This document shows positions 33,050 to 42,986 of a DNA stretch of 64,000 nt, piece after piece. The notes under the pieces are model-generated. The model was not told the origin of the DNA and made no database searches. It was given only the letters and a program-made list of their open reading frames with translations. This DNA is from Kordiimonadaceae bacterium. GTDB taxonomy: Bacteria; Pseudomonadota; Alphaproteobacteria; Sphingomonadales; Emcibacteraceae. The position numbers and the translations under genes are program-made. How positions within the stretch are numbered: position 1 is the first letter of the stretch; every line of letters starts with the position of its first letter. The DNA lies in contig JACKKT010000002.1 of NCBI GenBank assembly GCA_024236295.1, positions 1 to 64,000 of the forward strand, given 5' to 3'.

Positions 33050-34423
33050 TTAAATATCCTGAAAGCTGTTTAATATTTGCTTCCAAGGCAGTCTTTGCAT
33101 TGGCCCGCAACGGATTTTATAGTCGCCGATCGCCAAACCGGCAAAATAATCTACACCGTTTGTTTTTGCCAGAAGCATGTCTTCAAGAGTATCGACATCA
33201 AGCACCGCGAGCTTTATTGAATATTGATGGCATTTTTCGATAAACGCTGGTAATTTTTCCCAAGCAATCTCCCTTCTGGTTGTAAGATTACTCAATTTGA
33301 CGCCGATTACTTTAACGTCGCTGTACTTATATTTTTCCAGATGTAATTCACACGATGTAGAATTCAACATTACTGCACGACCATAACGCTTTAAAGATGA
33401 AACAATAAAGTTTAATTTCACAGTGGGTATGCCCTCTGGAAACCCGACGAGATAAAAGACTATGTATTTACCAATGTCTGGTGTAATTCTGCTGCAGTAA
33501 GAAGTATATTTCATCAGCAGATCCATATTAAACACCGTTTCATAACTGACAGGAATATTTAGTATGGGTCTGAAATTGGCGACGTCTAAATTTTTAAGAG
33601 TATCAATAGAATGGTTCAATATAGTATAATCAAGATCTAACTTTTCTTCCTTAGTATAAAACTTGCCAAGAACGTCATATCCGATCCTTAATCTTTCAGG
33701 AAGAGAGATGGATTTGTTAATACTTCCAAGATAAGGTTTGACAGTAAAAGTTGTTATGGCTTCATGTCTTACGTCCCATATCGGCCGAAAACCAAAATTA
33801 TATTTAATCTTTTTTTCTGACTGTTCTGACGCCAATTCGTCATCTGACATAGATTGATTTTTTGGTGAATTTTCGTTGGCTACTGCCTCAAGCATTGACC
33901 CAAGATTTTCAGAACGAAAGAAAACCTCACCATTTACTTTCTTCAAAGCTGTTTTAACCACTATATCTTTAGTCTCCGAAGAACCAAGGAACTTTTCAGT
34001 CAGGCTTTTTAATATTTTAGCACAAATCAGCTCAGCCGTTCTGTCAGAAGTCGATGCGAATACAATCACAAACTCTTCATCTGAGCGGTTAAAAAACACA
34101 TCTTTGCTGCTAATATAACTTTCAGTAATTGAGATTAATGAATCATGAATGTTCTGAAGTAATGCTAGCCAGTTATCCCCCAACCTGCTTTTAATACTTT
34201 CAAGTCCTAGTAATTTAATCTGCCCTGTTTCAATGAGGGTAGACTCATAAAGGATCTTTTCCAGGTTAGCTGTGGCATTTTCACTTAAGATAAAGCTTTT
34301 CTGCGAAGAGTTCGCATATCTTACCTTCCTTCTGTGAAGGCCTTTATTGGAATCTTTTTCGGTAGAATTAGAAAAAGCCCCAATTATTGAGTCTAAAATT
34401 TTGTTCATAAATATATCCCCCAA
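33050..34423 (-). CDS. Degenerate GGDEF/EAL-like protein, unknown function
   Basis: A 457-residue protein without signal or membrane segments. Residues about 60-175 have a GGDEF-like pattern ('LLQNIHDSLISI', then 'VFFNRSDEEFVIVFAST'), but the signature loop G-G-D-E-F is replaced by R-S-D-E-E-F. Residues about 205-455 look like an EAL-type barrel ('FGFRPIWDVRH', 'FRPILNIPVSY', 'YSIKLAVLDVDTLEDM', 'GVDYFAGLAIGDYKI'), yet the E-A-L and metal-binding residues are not evident. Both domains are thus likely inactive, and the protein may bind a nucleotide or act as a regulator. It shares no operon with its neighbours. The family assignment rests on weak patterns. Confidence 0.55.
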   Translation of the reverse strand: MGDIFMNKILDSIIGAFSNSTEKDSNKGLHRRKVRYANSSQKSFILSENATANLEKILYESTLIETGQIKLLGLESIKSRLGDNWLALLQNIHDSLISITESYISSKDVFFNRSDEEFVIVFASTSDRTAELICAKILKSLTEKFLGSSETKDIVVKTALKKVNGEVFFRSENLGSMLEAVANENSPKNQSMSDDELASEQSEKKIKYNFGFRPIWDVRHEAITTFTVKPYLGSINKSISLPERLRIGYDVLGKFYTKEEKLDLDYTILNHSIDTLKNLDVANFRPILNIPVSYETVFNMDLLMKYTSYCSRITPDIGKYIVFYLVGFPEGIPTVKLNFIVSSLKRYGRAVMLNSTSCELHLEKYKYSDVKVIGVKLSNLTTRREIAWEKLPAFIEKCHQYSIKLAVLDVDTLEDMLLAKTNGVDYFAGLAIGDYKIRCGPMQRLPWKQILNSFQDI

Positions 34424-34570
34424 AGATATTACAGAAATCCAAAATTATTCTGTAAAATAAAAGTAACTGTCTCCTTAACAATTAACTATCACGTCATTAT
34501 TATAGCATAATTTCATCAAAAGTCACTAGAACGAGATATTTTAAAAAAATATACAACTTAAAATATAAAT

Positions 34571-36148
34571 TTAAAACCGATCTGCAGAGGCGAGTTTCCA
34601 GTCAGAAGCAAATGCAGGGTTAATATTTTTCTCCAATAATTCCCCGGCAAAAAGCCCAGGATAAAATTCAGCAAAACTTTTCCGATCTCCATTATCCATA
34701 TAACGCTCAATATGAGCCGGAACCAGTTTTCCAGGGTGGTCAAGTCCCATTGCCCCCAGAATTTCAGTGAAAGAGTGAATTGTTGAATGATGAAAATTGG
34801 CAACTCGTTTGTATTTATCTTCTACGTCCAATGACCTCCATCTCGATCTGTCCTGCGTTGCAATGCCGGTTGGGCATTTATTTGTATTGCAATGAAGCGA
34901 CTGAATACAGCCAAGAGCAAACATCATTGCTCGTGCCGCATTACAGGTATCAGCACCCAGGGCCATTTTGGTCACCATATCATATCCTGTTGCCACCTTA
35001 CCACTGGCAATTAGCCTTATTTCGGCCCGCTTGTTAATTCCAACAAGGCAATTATGAACAAATGAAATAGCTTCGTTTATCGGTGTGCCTAGCCGGTTAG
35101 TGAAAGCAACTGGTGCGGCACCTGTTCCTCCTTCTGCCCCGTCTACAGTGATAAAATCAGGAATAATTCCACTTTCAAGCATCGCCTTGCAGATCCCCAT
35201 AAACTGGCTTCTGATTCCGATGCAAAGCTTAAAACCGACAGGTTTGCCGCCGGAAAGTTCTCTTAATTCAGCTACAAAATTCAATAATCCTGATGGTGTC
35301 GAGAATGTGGAATGGGATGGTGGTGATATGGCATCAACCCCAACTTCGAGCCCTCTGATATCTGCGATTTCCTGATTTACCTTGGCCCCTGGTAAAATAC
35401 CGCCATGGGATGGTTTGGCCCCTTGGGATAATTTTATTTCAATCATTTTAACTTGATCTCTGGACGCTTTTTCCTGAAATTTTAATCTATTAAAACTGCC
35501 GTCCTTATTACGACAGCCAAAATACCCCGTGCCAATTTGCCAGATCAGATCACCACCCCCTTTTATATGATAAGGACTTAAGCCCCCCTCCCCGGTATTA
35601 TGGGCAAAATTGCCGTGCGCTGCTCCTTTGCTCAGTGCAGTAATGGCATTTGGACTTAAGGCGCCAAAACTCATTGCCGAAATATTTAAAAGTGATGCGT
35701 TATAGGGTTTCGTGCAATTCACAGCACCAAATATAATCCTAGTGGCTTCTTTTGCAACCTTGACCGGGGACAAGGAATGATAAGAAAATTCGTAGCCGGG
35801 TTCTGTAATATTATGCTGGGTGCCAAAAGGAATGGTTTCAAGCTCCCCCTTGGCCCTCTGATAGACAAGTGAGCGGATTTCTCGGCTGAAAGGCCGCCCA
35901 CTCAATTCACTTTCAATAAAATATTGCCTTATTTCTATGCGTAAGGATTCAAGGATATAACGAAAATGACCAATCACCGGATAATTTCTTAAGATCGTAT
36001 GTTTTTTTGAAAGAATATCATGAACGCCGACTATGATATATGGAACGATGATAATCAGAAAATAAATCGATGGTTGCCAGAACTGATAACCGACTGCCAC
36101 AGCAACAAGGCTGATAACAGAAATTAAATAAAACACCCTTCTCATCAT
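34571..36148 (-). CDS. Membrane-bound FMN/Fe-S glutamate-synthase-like protein
   Basis: A 525-residue protein with two N-terminal membrane segments (about residues 5-20 and 24-43) and a glutamate-synthase central-domain (FMN-binding) barrel: 'LLNISAMSFGALSPNAI', 'NTGEGGLSPYH', 'MIEIKLSQGAKPSHGG', 'ISPPSHSTFS', 'TVDGAEGGTGAAP'. The cysteine cluster C-x5-C-x4-C in 'GCIQSLHCNTNKCPTG' matches the [3Fe-4S] site of GltB. The glutaminase domain of real glutamate synthases is absent. The start at 36148 follows GGAGGATAGG, while a longer frame begins at 36211. It is likely an FMN oxidoreductase at the membrane with an unknown substrate. Confidence 0.82.
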   Translation of the reverse strand: MMRRVFYLISVISLVAVAVGYQFWQPSIYFLIIIVPYIIVGVHDILSKKHTILRNYPVIGHFRYILESLRIEIRQYFIESELSGRPFSREIRSLVYQRAKGELETIPFGTQHNITEPGYEFSYHSLSPVKVAKEATRIIFGAVNCTKPYNASLLNISAMSFGALSPNAITALSKGAAHGNFAHNTGEGGLSPYHIKGGGDLIWQIGTGYFGCRNKDGSFNRLKFQEKASRDQVKMIEIKLSQGAKPSHGGILPGAKVNQEIADIRGLEVGVDAISPPSHSTFSTPSGLLNFVAELRELSGGKPVGFKLCIGIRSQFMGICKAMLESGIIPDFITVDGAEGGTGAAPVAFTNRLGTPINEAISFVHNCLVGINKRAEIRLIASGKVATGYDMVTKMALGADTCNAARAMMFALGCIQSLHCNTNKCPTGIATQDRSRWRSLDVEDKYKRVANFHHSTIHSFTEILGAMGLDHPGKLVPAHIERYMDNGDRKSFAEFYPGLFAGELLEKNINPAFASDWKLASADRF

Positions 36149-36270
36149 TAACCTATCCTCCGGGATTTTTATAATTAATAAAAACCTACCCGAAATAGTT
36201 GCCACATTCAAACCATGATCAGGACACAGACAATTAATGTGCTTAAATTCTGGCAGATGAACCAGAAATA

Positions 36271-36303
36271 AAAAAAGCCTCCGGCAGTTTTACAGGAGGC
36301 TTT
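36271..36303 (-). terminator. Terminator of the ilvB-ilvH-ilvC operon
   Basis: A 9-bp perfect stem (AAAGCCTCC paired with GGAGGCTTT) with a 12-nt loop and a T-run on the minus strand, 24 bp after the ilvC stop. Confidence 0.88.
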
Positions 36304-36326
36304 CACTTGATTTTATAATCAGAAAT

Positions 36327-37346
36327 TTAGTTTCTTGTTTTATCAACTTTCTGGTTTTCTTTAAGCCATGGCATCATAGCCCGAAGTCTTGCACCGACCT
36401 CTTCAATCTGATGAGATTCACCTTTGGCACGGGACGCTTTCAATTTGATCTGGCCAACTTTATTATCAAGCATGAAATCATTTACAAAGCGCCCTTCCTG
36501 GATATCGGCAAGAATACGTTTCATTTCCGCTTTGGTATTTTCATTTATAACTCTAGGTCCAGACATATAGTCCCCATACTCAGCCGTATTGGAAATTGAA
36601 TAACGCATATTGGCTATGCCGCCTTCATACATCAGATCAACAATCAGTTTAAGTTCATGCAGGCATTCAAAATAGGCCATCTCTGGAGCATAACCCGCTT
36701 CAACCAGCACTTCAAATCCACATTGAACTAGCGCTGATGCTCCACCGCAAAGTACCGCCTGCTCACCAAACAGATCAGTTTCACATTCTTCTTTAAAGTT
36801 TGTTTCAATTATTCCGGCACGACCGCCACCATTTGCTGAACCATAGGAAAGGGCAACATCAAGAGCGTTTCCTGTTGCGTCCTGATAAATAGCAACCAGA
36901 GTAGGCACACCGGCACCTTTAAGATATTCGGAACGAACCGTATGACCAGGGCCTTTTGGAGCTATCATTGACACATCAAGATCTTTACGTGGTTCAATAA
37001 GTTTGAAATGGATATTCAGACCATGAGCAAACATAAGGGTTGCGCCTTCTTTCATATTCGGCTCAAGATCATTTTTATAAAGAGCTGCCTGTAATTCATC
37101 AGGCACAAGCACCATAACAACGTCAGCCCATTTGGCACCTTCTGCTGCCGTCATACATTTAAAATCAGCGGCTTCTGCTTTTTTACGGGTAGATGAACCT
37201 TCACGCAGCGCAACGGCAACTTCCTTAACACCACTATCTCGAAGGTTGGCAGCATGGGCATGCCCCTGACTGCCATAACCGACAATCAGGACTTTCTTGG
37301 TTTTGATCAGATTTACATCTGCATCTCTATCGTAATAAACTCTCAT
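36327..37346 (-). CDS. ilvC: Ketol-acid reductoisomerase
   Basis: A 339-residue class-I KARI. N-terminal Rossmann motif 'VLIVGYGSQGHAHAANLRDS', then 'HGLNIHF', 'MIAPKGPGHTVRSEY', and the Mg-binding all-helical C-domain ('ETDLFGEQAVLCGG', 'ECLHELKLIVDLMYEGG', 'SNTAEYGDY'). It converts acetolactate to dihydroxy-isovalerate with NAD(P)H and Mg in branched-chain amino-acid synthesis. Last gene of ilvB-ilvH-ilvC on the minus strand (26 bp after ilvH), terminated at 36271-36303. Confidence 0.97.
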   Translation of the reverse strand: MRVYYDRDADVNLIKTKKVLIVGYGSQGHAHAANLRDSGVKEVAVALREGSSTRKKAEAADFKCMTAAEGAKWADVVMVLVPDELQAALYKNDLEPNMKEGATLMFAHGLNIHFKLIEPRKDLDVSMIAPKGPGHTVRSEYLKGAGVPTLVAIYQDATGNALDVALSYGSANGGGRAGIIETNFKEECETDLFGEQAVLCGGASALVQCGFEVLVEAGYAPEMAYFECLHELKLIVDLMYEGGIANMRYSISNTAEYGDYMSGPRVINENTKAEMKRILADIQEGRFVNDFMLDNKVGQIKLKASRAKGESHQIEEVGARLRAMMPWLKENQKVDKTRN

Positions 37347-37372
37347 ATAATTATCTCCAAAAAATTCTTATT

Positions 37373-37891
37373 TTAATCCTGTAATGTTTTTAGACCGCGC
37401 TGCATGGCTGCAACACCCGTGCGCACAACCTCGACAAGACCCAAATCGCTCATCAATTCGATGAATGCTTTAATCTTTTCTGTCTTTCCTGTCACCTCAA
37501 AAACGAAACTTTTTGCTGTGCTGTCAACACGCCGGGCACGAAATGCTTCAGCAACGCGCAACGCTTCCAGACGTTGTTCCTTATTGCCAAACACCTTAAC
37601 AAGGGCAAGTTCCCGTTCCACTGATGGACCGTCCTCAGTCAGATCACCAACACAGTGAATGGGGACAAGACGGTCAAGCTGTGCTTTGATCTGTTCAATA
37701 ATTTTTGGTGTCCCGATGGTCACAACCGTAATCCGGCTTTCGGTACCGGCAATATCCACAGGGGCCACGGTCAGATGTTCAATATTGTAGCCACGGCCCG
37801 CAAAAAGTCCGATGACACGTGCTAGAACGCCTGCTTCGTTATCAACAATTATTGATAAAGTATGTCTTTTTTTCTGAGGTTTATTTGTCAT
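37373..37891 (-). CDS. ilvH: Acetolactate synthase small (regulatory) subunit
   Basis: A 172-residue protein with an N-terminal ACT domain ('HTLSIIVDNEAGVLARVIGL', 'GYNIEHLTVAP') and a C-terminal regulatory domain ('ALVKVFGNKEQRLEALRVAE'). It activates the catalytic subunit and confers valine feedback inhibition. It is 21 bp downstream of ilvB and 26 bp upstream of ilvC. Length matches the long IlvH/IlvN class. Confidence 0.95.
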   Translation of the reverse strand: MTNKPQKKRHTLSIIVDNEAGVLARVIGLFAGRGYNIEHLTVAPVDIAGTESRITVVTIGTPKIIEQIKAQLDRLVPIHCVGDLTEDGPSVERELALVKVFGNKEQRLEALRVAEAFRARRVDSTAKSFVFEVTGKTEKIKAFIELMSDLGLVEVVRTGVAAMQRGLKTLQD

Positions 37892-37912
37892 ATTTTTAAC
37901 GGCGCTGGTTTA

Positions 37913-39667
37913 TTAAACCAGAGCTGCCCCTCCTTCAAATTCTTTCTTTTCGACCTCATCCTGTAAGATCATTTCATTATGCGCTGCACCAGATGGTATC
38001 ATCGGGAAACAGTTGGCAAGCTTTTCCACACGGCAGTCAACTATAACCGGCCCCGGTGCTTCAATCATTTTCATGATGGTTTCATCAAGCTTTTTAGGGT
38101 CTTCAACTCTTAACCCGGTTGCACCATAGCTTTCAGCGAGCTTTACAAAATCCGGTAAGGATGCCGTATAACTGTTTGAATATCGACCATCATGGTTCAA
38201 GTCCTGCCACTGGCGCACCATACCCATATATTCATTATTCAGGATGAATATCTTAACTGGTAAATTATATTGCATTGCTGTGGACAGTTCCTGAATATTC
38301 ATCTGGATCGATGCTTCGCCAGCCACATCAATCACAAGTGATGTGGGATGAGCTATCTGAACACCAATTGCCGCCGGGAACCCGTAACCCATGGTGCCAA
38401 GGCCACCGGAAGTCATCCAGCGGTTTGGTTCGTTAAATTCCAGATACTGGGCTGCCCACATTTGATGCTGGCCAACTTCGGTCGTATAATAAACGTCCAT
38501 GTCTTTGGTAATTGCCTGAAGTCGCTCAACCGCATATTGCGGCATGATCACATCATCGCGATTTTCATAATCAAGACATTGACGGCTACGGTTTTCATTA
38601 ATTTCTTTCCACCATTTGGCCAAGGCTTCCTGATCAAGCTTATGCCGCCCTTTTTTCCAGAGCTTTATAAACACATCAAGAACCTGTGCAACGTCACCAA
38701 CAACCGGAACATCGACATGGATGATTTTATTGATTGAAGAGCGGTCAATATCAATATGTATCTTCTTTGACTTTGGCGAAAATGCATCAATTCGACCTGT
38801 AATCCGGTCATCAAATCGCGCACCAACGCAAACCATTACATCACAATCATGCATGGCAATATTCGCTTCATAAGTTCCATGCATTCCCAGCATGCCCAGA
38901 AACTGATCATCATTTGCAGGATAGGCACCAAGCCCCATCAGTGTGCTGGTGATTGGTGCACCTGTCAATTTTACCAATTTACGAAGTAGCTTAGACGCAT
39001 TAGGCCCAGAATTAATAACACCACCACCTGTATAAAAAATCGGTTTCTTCGCCGTCGCAAGCAAATCAACAGCTTTTTGAATAGCATCCGAATTTCCTTT
39101 TAACGCCGGACGGTAGCTTCTATGTTCTATTGGTCCTGAATGCTGTTTTTCACTGGTTAGGATCTGAACATCCTTTGGAATGTCAACAACAACTGGTCCC
39201 GGGCGACCTGTCGTCGCCACATGAAAAGCTTCATGGATAACTTCTGAGACCTTATCAGTTTTTCGAACAAGATAATTATGTTTTGTGCAATGTCGTGTAA
39301 TTCCAACCGTATCAGATTCCTGAAAAGCATCAGAACCGATTAGAGAAACTGGCACCTGCCCAGTCAGGCAAACAATAGGAATGCTGTCGAGCATGGCATC
39401 GGCAAGTCCGGTGATTGCATTAGTTGCCCCAGGACCGGATGTCACCAAAACGACCCCCGGCTTTCCCGTTGAACGCGCGTATCCCTCGGCCGCGTGAACA
39501 GCGGCCTGTTCATGGCGAACCAGAATATGCTTTATCTTCTTATGTTCATGAAGAACATCATAAATCGGCAGCACAGCACCACCGGGATATCCGAAGATAA
39601 CCTCCACCCCCAAATCCTCTAGGGATTTGATGATGATTTCAGCGCCGCTAATTGCTCTCGAAGACAT
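37913..39667 (-). CDS. ilvB: Acetolactate synthase large (catalytic) subunit
   Basis: A 584-residue ThDP-dependent enzyme with the AHAS pattern: 'VIFGYPGGAVLPIYD', catalytic Glu in 'LVRHEQAAVHAAEGYARS', central FAD-associated domain with 'GARFDDRITG', and the ThDP/Mg motif from 'VIDVAGEASIQMNIQELSTA' to the Asn of 'FILNNEYMGMVRQW'. One deviation is Ala-Gly-Glu in place of the common Gly-Asp-Gly motif, where A-G-E-A-S aligns with G-D-G-S-F; that may only be local variation. First gene of the operon, with a 233-bp upstream region (39668-39900). No Ile/Leu/Val-rich leader peptide was found there. Confidence 0.95.
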   Translation of the reverse strand: MSSRAISGAEIIIKSLEDLGVEVIFGYPGGAVLPIYDVLHEHKKIKHILVRHEQAAVHAAEGYARSTGKPGVVLVTSGPGATNAITGLADAMLDSIPIVCLTGQVPVSLIGSDAFQESDTVGITRHCTKHNYLVRKTDKVSEVIHEAFHVATTGRPGPVVVDIPKDVQILTSEKQHSGPIEHRSYRPALKGNSDAIQKAVDLLATAKKPIFYTGGGVINSGPNASKLLRKLVKLTGAPITSTLMGLGAYPANDDQFLGMLGMHGTYEANIAMHDCDVMVCVGARFDDRITGRIDAFSPKSKKIHIDIDRSSINKIIHVDVPVVGDVAQVLDVFIKLWKKGRHKLDQEALAKWWKEINENRSRQCLDYENRDDVIMPQYAVERLQAITKDMDVYYTTEVGQHQMWAAQYLEFNEPNRWMTSGGLGTMGYGFPAAIGVQIAHPTSLVIDVAGEASIQMNIQELSTAMQYNLPVKIFILNNEYMGMVRQWQDLNHDGRYSNSYTASLPDFVKLAESYGATGLRVEDPKKLDETIMKMIEAPGPVIVDCRVEKLANCFPMIPSGAAHNEMILQDEVEKKEFEGGAALV

Positions 39668-39900
39668 AACTCTGGCCTTTCCTAGTTTTTAAACCGATTA
39701 ATTTCGGTGTTTTCCATTCACAAAGCATGATTTAAATCTGGATTAAAGGATAGGTTTATAAAGACTTCTGCCCTTAATCACAAACAAAAATATGCATTAT
39801 TATATTTTCAAAATTTAAGTCAACTTAACGTTATAAAATTATCAAGTCAACCAATTTATTGAAATATAATTACAAAAAAATAAATTTTTCTTTAATAAAA

Positions 39901-40788
39901 TTACAAATTATGTTTTTCCCAGTCAGAAAACTGGTTTCTGAACCAGGTCATCTGACGTTTAGCGAACTGTCTCGTTGCGGTCTGGGCAAGCGTTACTGCC
40001 TGCTCACGGGTGGACTTTCCTGCAATAAAATCAATAAGTTGTGGTACACCTAGAGATTTCATCACTGGTAAATTTGCATCATATCCCAACAGCAATAATC
40101 TTTTCACTTCTTCTATTGCCTGCCCTTCTTCAATCATTTTCTTAAATCTTAGGTCACAACGCGCATAAAGATCTGCCCGGTCTCTTTCAATAACAAATTT
40201 CTCAATTTGAAACTCTTCATCTGCCAGACCTCCGAATTCAGGTTCCTGCTGCCATGCGGCAAGACTTCGTCCGGTTGATAATACAACTTCCAGGGCACGG
40301 GCAATGCGTTGGCTGTCATTTGGGGCCAGACGGCTTGCCATTTCAGGATCGATTTTCAATAATTTATTATGGGAAGCTTCAGCACCAAACTCATTCACCT
40401 CAGCTCTAACCTGCTTTCTAATGACAGGATCAATTTCCGGCACTTTTGAAAGTCCATTGACCAACGCTTTCAGATAAAGCCCCGTACCACCCACTATTAT
40501 CGGGACCCTGCCCCTGCAATGCACATCATCAATGACGCCACGGGCAAGATCGCGCCACCGTTCGGCCGAACATGGGTCATCCCCTTTTAGATACCGGTAA
40601 AGATGATGCGGCACCGCATTAAGTTCATCAGTGTTTGGACAGGCGGTTAAAATATCAAGTTCCCGATAAATCTGCATACTGTCGGCATTGATGATTTCTC
40701 CACCCTGTTCTTTCGCCCATTTAAGGGCAAGCGATGATTTGCCGCTGGCGGTTGCACCGCCCAGAATGATAATTTTGTTGTTACTCAA
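39901..40788 (-). CDS. miaA: tRNA dimethylallyltransferase
   Basis: A 295-residue MiaA: P-loop 'GGATASGKSSLALKWA', 'INADSMQIYRELDI', 'GGTGLYLKALVNGLS', 'DSQRIARALEVVLSTGRSL' and the C-terminal 'ATRQFAKRQMTWFRNQ'. It transfers dimethylallyl to A37 of UNN-reading tRNAs, stabilising codon pairing. It is divergent from serB. A 233-bp gap separates its stop from the start of ilvB, so the two are separately transcribed or weakly linked. The usual hfq neighbour is not present. Confidence 0.95.
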   Translation of the reverse strand: MSNNKIIILGGATASGKSSLALKWAKEQGGEIINADSMQIYRELDILTACPNTDELNAVPHHLYRYLKGDDPCSAERWRDLARGVIDDVHCRGRVPIIVGGTGLYLKALVNGLSKVPEIDPVIRKQVRAEVNEFGAEASHNKLLKIDPEMASRLAPNDSQRIARALEVVLSTGRSLAAWQQEPEFGGLADEEFQIEKFVIERDRADLYARCDLRFKKMIEEGQAIEEVKRLLLLGYDANLPVMKSLGVPQLIDFIAGKSTREQAVTLAQTATRQFAKRQMTWFRNQFSDWEKHNL

Positions 40789-40861
40789 AATACCGGTTCC
40801 CTATTTCTTATCAATACTGTAGATATACCAGCTGACCAAAAAAATTCTACAGGCATTATCA

Positions 40862-41737
40862 ATGACACAGGTTCTGACACTTATTTCAAACGCCAAACAG
40901 GCCGCTATTACAGATGAAATAAGGGATAAGTATGCAAAATTACTTAAAGCCAGTCATACTAGCTGGCTCAATAATAATATTGCCCTTGATATTTTCTTTA
41001 ATAAAGAGGTTGAGACCGGTCTAATTGATATGCTGAAAAAAGAAAATTTTGATTTCGCCATTCAGGACCCTATAACCCGACGGAAAATGCTGCTGCTTGC
41101 TGATATGGATAGTACAATTATCGAGGTTGAGTGTATTGACGAACTTGCCGATTTTCTGGGTATAAGAAACGAAGTATCCCACATTACAGAAGCCGCAATG
41201 CGCGGAGAAATAGACTTTAAGGGAGCCCTAAGAGAGCGGGTTTCCCTACTTGCCGGATTAAAAGTCAGTGATCTTGATACGGTCTTCACTGAACGGGTAA
41301 CCTTAACACCAGGGGCGGCATCTCTGGTTAAAACCATGAATGCAAATGGTGCCAATACAGTGCTTGTTTCTGGCGGCTTCACTTACTTTACAGGGCGTGT
41401 TTCCGAACTTACCGGCTTTAAAGTAAACCGTGCAAATATATTGCTCCATGAGAATGGTGAGCTAACCGGAAAAGTTGGTGAGCCAATTGTCGATTCAGAT
41501 ACAAAAATCAATACCTTAGAAGAATTTAAGGAAAAAGATAATCTTGAGGATTTTGAAACCATTGCCGTAGGGGACGGCGCCAACGATATCCCAATGTTAC
41601 AGGGCGCGGGACTTGGGGTAGGATACCGGCCGTTTCCTGCAACGGCAAAGGCAGCAGATGTTGTTATCAATCACGCCGATCTGACGGCACTGCTTTATTT
41701 ACAGGGTTATGCAATAAGTGATTTTGTAGACGAGTGA
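40862..41737 (+). CDS. serB: Phosphoserine phosphatase
   Basis: A 291-residue HAD hydrolase. N-terminal ACT-like region (about residues 1-75), then the HAD motifs 'LLLADMDSTIIEVECIDELA' (nucleophile Asp), 'TVLVSGGFTYFTG' and the motif-4 'AVGDGANDIPMLQGAGLGVG'. It performs the last step of serine synthesis from phosphoserine. It is divergent from miaA, a pairing frequently seen in alphaproteobacteria. Length is typical of the long SerB form. Confidence 0.95.
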   Translation: MTQVLTLISNAKQAAITDEIRDKYAKLLKASHTSWLNNNIALDIFFNKEVETGLIDMLKKENFDFAIQDPITRRKMLLLADMDSTIIEVECIDELADFLGIRNEVSHITEAAMRGEIDFKGALRERVSLLAGLKVSDLDTVFTERVTLTPGAASLVKTMNANGANTVLVSGGFTYFTGRVSELTGFKVNRANILLHENGELTGKVGEPIVDSDTKINTLEEFKEKDNLEDFETIAVGDGANDIPMLQGAGLGVGYRPFPATAKAADVVINHADLTALLYLQGYAISDFVDE

Positions 41738-41778
41738 CAATATGATACACTCCCATTCAATTATAGGGAGCTTAAAAA

Positions 41779-42897
41779 ATGAAAATATTCAGTATAAAAT
41801 CTGTCATTCTGTCATTATTAATCACGACACCTGCGATTGCGCAGAAAGCTGAACTTGATAAACTTGTTTTGCCGGATGGCTTTTCGATTGAGATTTATGC
41901 AAATGTCGGAAACGCACGCCAAATGTCACTTGGAGATGACGGCACAGTTTATGTCGGCAGCCGTGGCGATGCCGGTGGCAGAATATATGCGATTCCGGAT
42001 GCAAATGGTGATGGCAAAGCCGATGAAGTTATAGCAATTACTGGAGGGTTAAAGTCCCCGTCAGGACTTACTTATCATAATGGCGATCTTTATATCGGAG
42101 CCATAAGCCGAATTTACCGCATTAAGGATATTTCCAATAATTTCAGAAATAAACCAAAGCCGGAAGTGCTCACCGCAGGCCTGCCGGATAAAACCCACCA
42201 TGGCTGGAAATTTCTGGAATTTGGTCCGGACGGACTACTCTATATTCCTATTGGCGCGCCATGCAATATTTGTGAACCCGAAGCAGTATTTGCCTCCATC
42301 AACACCATGGATGTAAATAACCCGGAAGCTGGAATTACCCAATATGCCAATGGCATCAGAAATACTGTTGGGTTTGACTGGGACCCGATTAGCGGTGATC
42401 TGTGGTTTACGGATAATGGTGGGGATGGCCTTGGCGATGAAATGCCCGCTGATGAGCTAAATCATGCATCTAAAAAAGGCCTTAATTTTGGCTATCCTTA
42501 TATTCATCAGGGCGATACACCGGATCCTGAATTTGGAAAAGGCAAAAACCCGGCTGACTTTACACCGCCGGCACAAAAGCTTGCTCCACATGCAGGTGCT
42601 ATTGGTATGGCCTTTTATAAGGGGGATATGTTCCCTGAAAATTATAAAAATAACATTATAATTGCAGAGCACGGCTCATGGAACCGAACCGCTGCTGCAG
42701 GACATACTGGTCATCGACTAACATTGGTCACAATAAAAGACGGGAAAGCTATAAAATATGAACCTTTTATTACTGGGTTTCTACAAAATAACAAAGCATG
42801 GGGCCGCCCGACAGATGTTCTTGAGCTAAATGACGGAAGTTTGCTGATCGCTGACGATAAGGCAGATGCCATTTATAAAGTAACGTATAAAAAATAA
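41779..42897 (+). CDS. Exported PQQ-type sugar/sorbosone dehydrogenase
   Basis: A 372-residue six-bladed beta-propeller, with signal peptide 1-21 (A-I-A-Q). Family landmarks are 'LPDGFSIEIYANVGNARQMS', 'GLKSPSGLTYHNGDLYIG', 'THHGWKFLEFGPDGLLYIPI', 'NGIRNTVGFDWDP', 'LWFTDNGGD' and 'AEHGSWNR'. It resembles soluble glucose/sorbosone dehydrogenases using PQQ and Ca in the periplasm. The substrate is not determined. A short 5-bp pairing covers its ribosome-binding site; I do not consider it significant. Confidence 0.82.
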   Translation: MKIFSIKSVILSLLITTPAIAQKAELDKLVLPDGFSIEIYANVGNARQMSLGDDGTVYVGSRGDAGGRIYAIPDANGDGKADEVIAITGGLKSPSGLTYHNGDLYIGAISRIYRIKDISNNFRNKPKPEVLTAGLPDKTHHGWKFLEFGPDGLLYIPIGAPCNICEPEAVFASINTMDVNNPEAGITQYANGIRNTVGFDWDPISGDLWFTDNGGDGLGDEMPADELNHASKKGLNFGYPYIHQGDTPDPEFGKGKNPADFTPPAQKLAPHAGAIGMAFYKGDMFPENYKNNIIIAEHGSWNRTAAAGHTGHRLTLVTIKDGKAIKYEPFITGFLQNNKAWGRPTDVLELNDGSLLIADDKADAIYKVTYKK

Positions 42898-42986
42898 GGG
42901 AGTAAAACATAATTTTGAGTACAGGGGAATATTAAACTTTTAGTAACCTGCATATGTAAAAATGACTAAAAACAAAGGATTACACA

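Noticed and set aside
39668..39900. Attenuator leader peptide upstream of ilvB
   Set aside because: The only short frame with a possible start (39774-39797, seven residues M-H-I-F-V-C-D) has no run of Ile, Leu or Val, and no terminator/antiterminator pair is evident.
41750..41770. Stem covering the ribosome-binding site of the PQQ-type dehydrogenase gene
   Set aside because: Only 5 bp pair (CTCCC with GGGAG) around an 11-nt loop, too weak to claim regulation.
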